Assembly (NCBI RefSeq): GCF_033473495.1
Contig: NC_088944.1
Coordinates: 434,001-498,000 of the forward strand
DNA from: Cercospora beticola
Lineage: Eukaryota; Ascomycota; Dothideomycetes; Mycosphaerellales; Mycosphaerellaceae
Length of the DNA stretch: 64,000 bases
Direction: 5' to 3'
Within the stretch, counting starts at the first letter, position 1, and each line of letters opens with the position of its first letter. This document shows positions 62,058-64,000 of this stretch, one piece after another. A program made the position numbers and the translations under genes. Below the pieces are notes generated by a model that was not told the DNA's origin, made no database searches, and saw only the letters and a list, made by a program, of their open reading frames with translations.

Positions 62058-62762
62058 ACGCCCAGCGGAGAAACTTGCAACGCCTGCAGGGACCCAAAGT
62101 CTTAGATTGGATGAGCCCACCATACTCAGTGGAGCAGCTTCTTGAGACACCATTTCAAGCTTAGTGCGATTTTTCAGAGCCTGAGGATGATGACGCAGCA
62201 CCTTCGGCCCCAAACGGGCAAATAGACGCGCAGATGATAACCACTAGCCACGTACGTACGCCAACTTCGTTGGCCCCGCTCTCCGGTTGCGCAGGGTTGC
62301 CATGCTATCGGAGGAAGTCCAAGTGAACGCATTTACTGCGTCTGCGTTCGGGCCTTATTCACCGGCATATATATGGCGTTTACAGCCATATCTACAAGTT
62401 AGGATGAAGGCGTATTTGATACATAGGTACGGTATATGCTATGATGTCTATAGGTGAACTGGGACCTATGATTTGGAGCCACCACATGTACTTAGTATCT
62501 CTTCAATCAAATGTAAACAAATCATAATTAGTATGATACGCTATCTTTAAAGACAATGCAAAGATACATCCTTTTGCTAACATCTTCGTCATCCCTTACG
62601 AGTACCCCATCGTCAACGCAGTTCTGGCACTCGAGCCGATGCTTGCCCCTGGAGGCATAGTCTGCGACGACGAGCATATCGAGTCGGTCTCGAAGCTAGT
62701 AACACAGAATGCCAGAAGATGACACTGCAATGATGATTGTTTAGCTTTTCAGCTACCTGCAG
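62058..62762. other. No supported feature
   Basis: Only short frames; AT-richer around 62380-62580. Nothing recognisable on either strand. Confidence 0.4.
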
Positions 62763-63128
62763 TCATCTATGCACCTTCAGAATTGATATGTCACAAAGAG
62801 GCCATTCCAGATACAAACGATCACAACTCAGTTCGAACTTTGAGCGCCAAGTGCAATGCTCCCAAATGCGACTGGTATACCACGTTGGACAGTTGTGAAC
62901 AAGATACATCATCATGCTTTGCGGATGGTCGGTGCTGCTGATCATTGTATGGAAGCTATCCGAAGCTATACGGAAAAGACTGGTCCTGTATGCGCGAGGA
63001 TCCGTATTGATGTGCCCCTGCATGGCCAGGTCTGAGGCATTATTGCTACTCATTTGAGAACAATTGAGGCCCGCGCCTAGTTCCCTTTCTCTATGAAGCT
63101 CCAGGGTGTCCACACGAGTGAGTGACAT
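62763..63128 (-). CDS. Possible hypothetical protein, 121 aa
   Basis: ATG at 63128 to TGA at 62763. The sequence begins MSLTRVDTLELHRERELG and contains Trp/Tyr/Cys-rich text in its second half. No signal peptide, no domain and no plus-strand competitor of similar length. Possibly an exon or a relic. Confidence 0.3.
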   Translation of the reverse strand: MSLTRVDTLELHRERELGAGLNCSQMSSNNASDLAMQGHINTDPRAYRTSLFRIASDSFHTMISSTDHPQSMMMYLVHNCPTWYTSRIWEHCTWRSKFELSCDRLYLEWPLCDISILKVHR

Positions 63129-63491
63129 GGGTCTATGGCACCAAAAGTTGCTGGCCTTCTAACGGAAATATGGACGCTGATTCTAGAATTCGTCGCCTCG
63201 ACAGAGATTCCAAGCGTGGAACTAACACGGTAGCTTCCAAGACCTTGCAGCTGTATACAAGTAAAGAGCTGGTTCCGCCGATTCTGTGAATTCTGGCGAG
63301 ACAAATGGCAGCCTCGCAAGAGATGGCGTTGCTACCACATATCCTATCAAAAGCCTACGGCGCAATCCCCCTCAGCTGCCTCTTCTCAAATACTTTCATC
63401 TCGACAAGGCTTCTCTTCAGCCCTATAACGACTGCGTTCAATTTCTTTTGGTACTGTCGAAGTATGGCACGCCATCGACAGCCCTAGCTTC

Positions 63492-64000
63492 ATGGTCGTT
63501 CAAGTGAAACTATACGGGAGAAGAACATCCGGATCGCTGTTCTTATCCCGGCGGCCATGCAACCTCGATCAGAGGCTGCTATCAGGTAAAGGGCTGAAAA
63601 TCCTTCATATCGATATCGAGCCAATTTCCGAGCATTACGCTGCTGCGACTATGCATACGATGACGGACCGACTCCAGCTATCCGTCTCTGCTTGGCGATG
63701 CATAGGTCCCGAATGCAATGGTCTTGCCCGTTCGAACAGCACAGTAATGCTGTACCACGAAACACTCATGCTATTGTGGAAGCAAGCAGCAACAATCGTT
63801 CTGGGCGAGCTCGAAATCCTCACACAGCTACATGATAGCGTGTCATTTCTGTCGATCGACCGTGCGGGTATGGCTGTCACAAGGCTTTCCCTGTCCAGCC
63901 GTGCTGGAAGTGCGCGATTCGTTACAGCACGTTCTACGCGGATCAACGTACGACAGAGCGCTGGCTTCGATGGCTCGAGCTGGAACAAGAAAGCGGGCCA
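63492..64000 (+). CDS. Partial gene running off the right edge, unknown family
   Basis: The frame is open from a TAA near 63425 to the last base of the window, at least 190 codons; the first ATG is at 63492 (MVVQVKLYGRRTSGS). The protein is helical with recognisable texture (SGKGLKILHIDIEPISEHY, ETLMLLWKQAATIVL, LTQLHDSVSFLSIDRAG). I see no membrane segment or signal peptide. An upstream exon is possible because the reading before the ATG also looks coding (FGTVEVWHAIDSPS). The minus-strand frame 63988-63635 is its shadow. It is the longest unbroken frame in the last 16 kb. Family not recognised. Confidence 0.45.
   Translation, partial: MVVQVKLYGRRTSGSLFLSRRPCNLDQRLLSGKGLKILHIDIEPISEHYAAATMHTMTDRLQLSVSAWRCIGPECNGLARSNSTVMLYHETLMLLWKQAATIVLGELEILTQLHDSVSFLSIDRAGMAVTRLSLSSRAGSARFVTARSTRINVRQSAGFDGSSWNKKAG

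Noticed and set aside
1..64000. CRISPR array, operon or prokaryotic origin
   Set aside because: No spaced direct repeats of suitable size, no Shine-Dalgarno-led gene strings, and the sequence is clearly fungal.

Overview
The window looks like nuclear DNA of a filamentous ascomycete (Pezizomycotina); I cannot name the species. The evidence is a 33 kb block of saturated repeat-induced point mutation (RIP: CpA to TpA and, on the other strand, TpG to TpA), Ty3/gypsy chromoviruses with chromodomains, a fungal-type LINE, and scattered fungal gene families and relics.

Left half (about 156-33450): an AT-rich, gene-free block in which CpA/TpG is almost absent and no long ORF survives. I resolve a LINE on the minus strand (2549 to at least 5330) and a 130 bp 3' fragment of the same LINE (6470-6600). 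Next is a minus-strand Ty3/gypsy element E1 (7310-21450), split by a second gypsy family E3 (12851-19824) with a perfect 5 bp target duplication. A 1.6 kb RIP-degraded coding segment (21451-23072) separates E1 from an inverted sister copy E2 (plus strand, 23073-30237). A second LINE copy (plus, 30389-33094) ends in a (TAT)27 array. The 5 bp beside E1's 3' LTR match the 5 bp beside E2's 5' LTR, and E1 and E2 lie in opposite orientation, so the segment between them may have been inverted by recombination.

Middle (33.5-44.7 kb): GC-balanced DNA with the only confident intact genes. These are a 160-residue Thr-rich protein (33832-34314, +), an intronless 334-residue protein with an RS/Pro repeat tail (38442-37438, -), and a 940-residue Ulp1/C48 cysteine-peptidase protein with a complete catalytic set (41832-44654, +). 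Broken coding frames lie between them.

Right part (44.7-64 kb): mostly relics of genes. Long frames remain legible but carry nonsense codons or frameshifts: a cupredoxin-like frame (46.4-47.2 kb), a 375-codon frame with three internal TGA codons (51.8-52.9 kb), a coiled-coil/membrane protein relic (57.1-55.8 kb), a multi-part plus-strand relic (57.6-58.8 kb), a DUF3723-like relic (59.0-60.0 kb) and an F-box-like relic (60.2-60.6 kb). One frame stays open through the right edge (63492 onward). I see no rRNA, no credible tRNA, no CRISPR and no prokaryotic signals. The window reads as the border of a heterochromatic, transposon-filled compartment with a decayed accessory-type flank.
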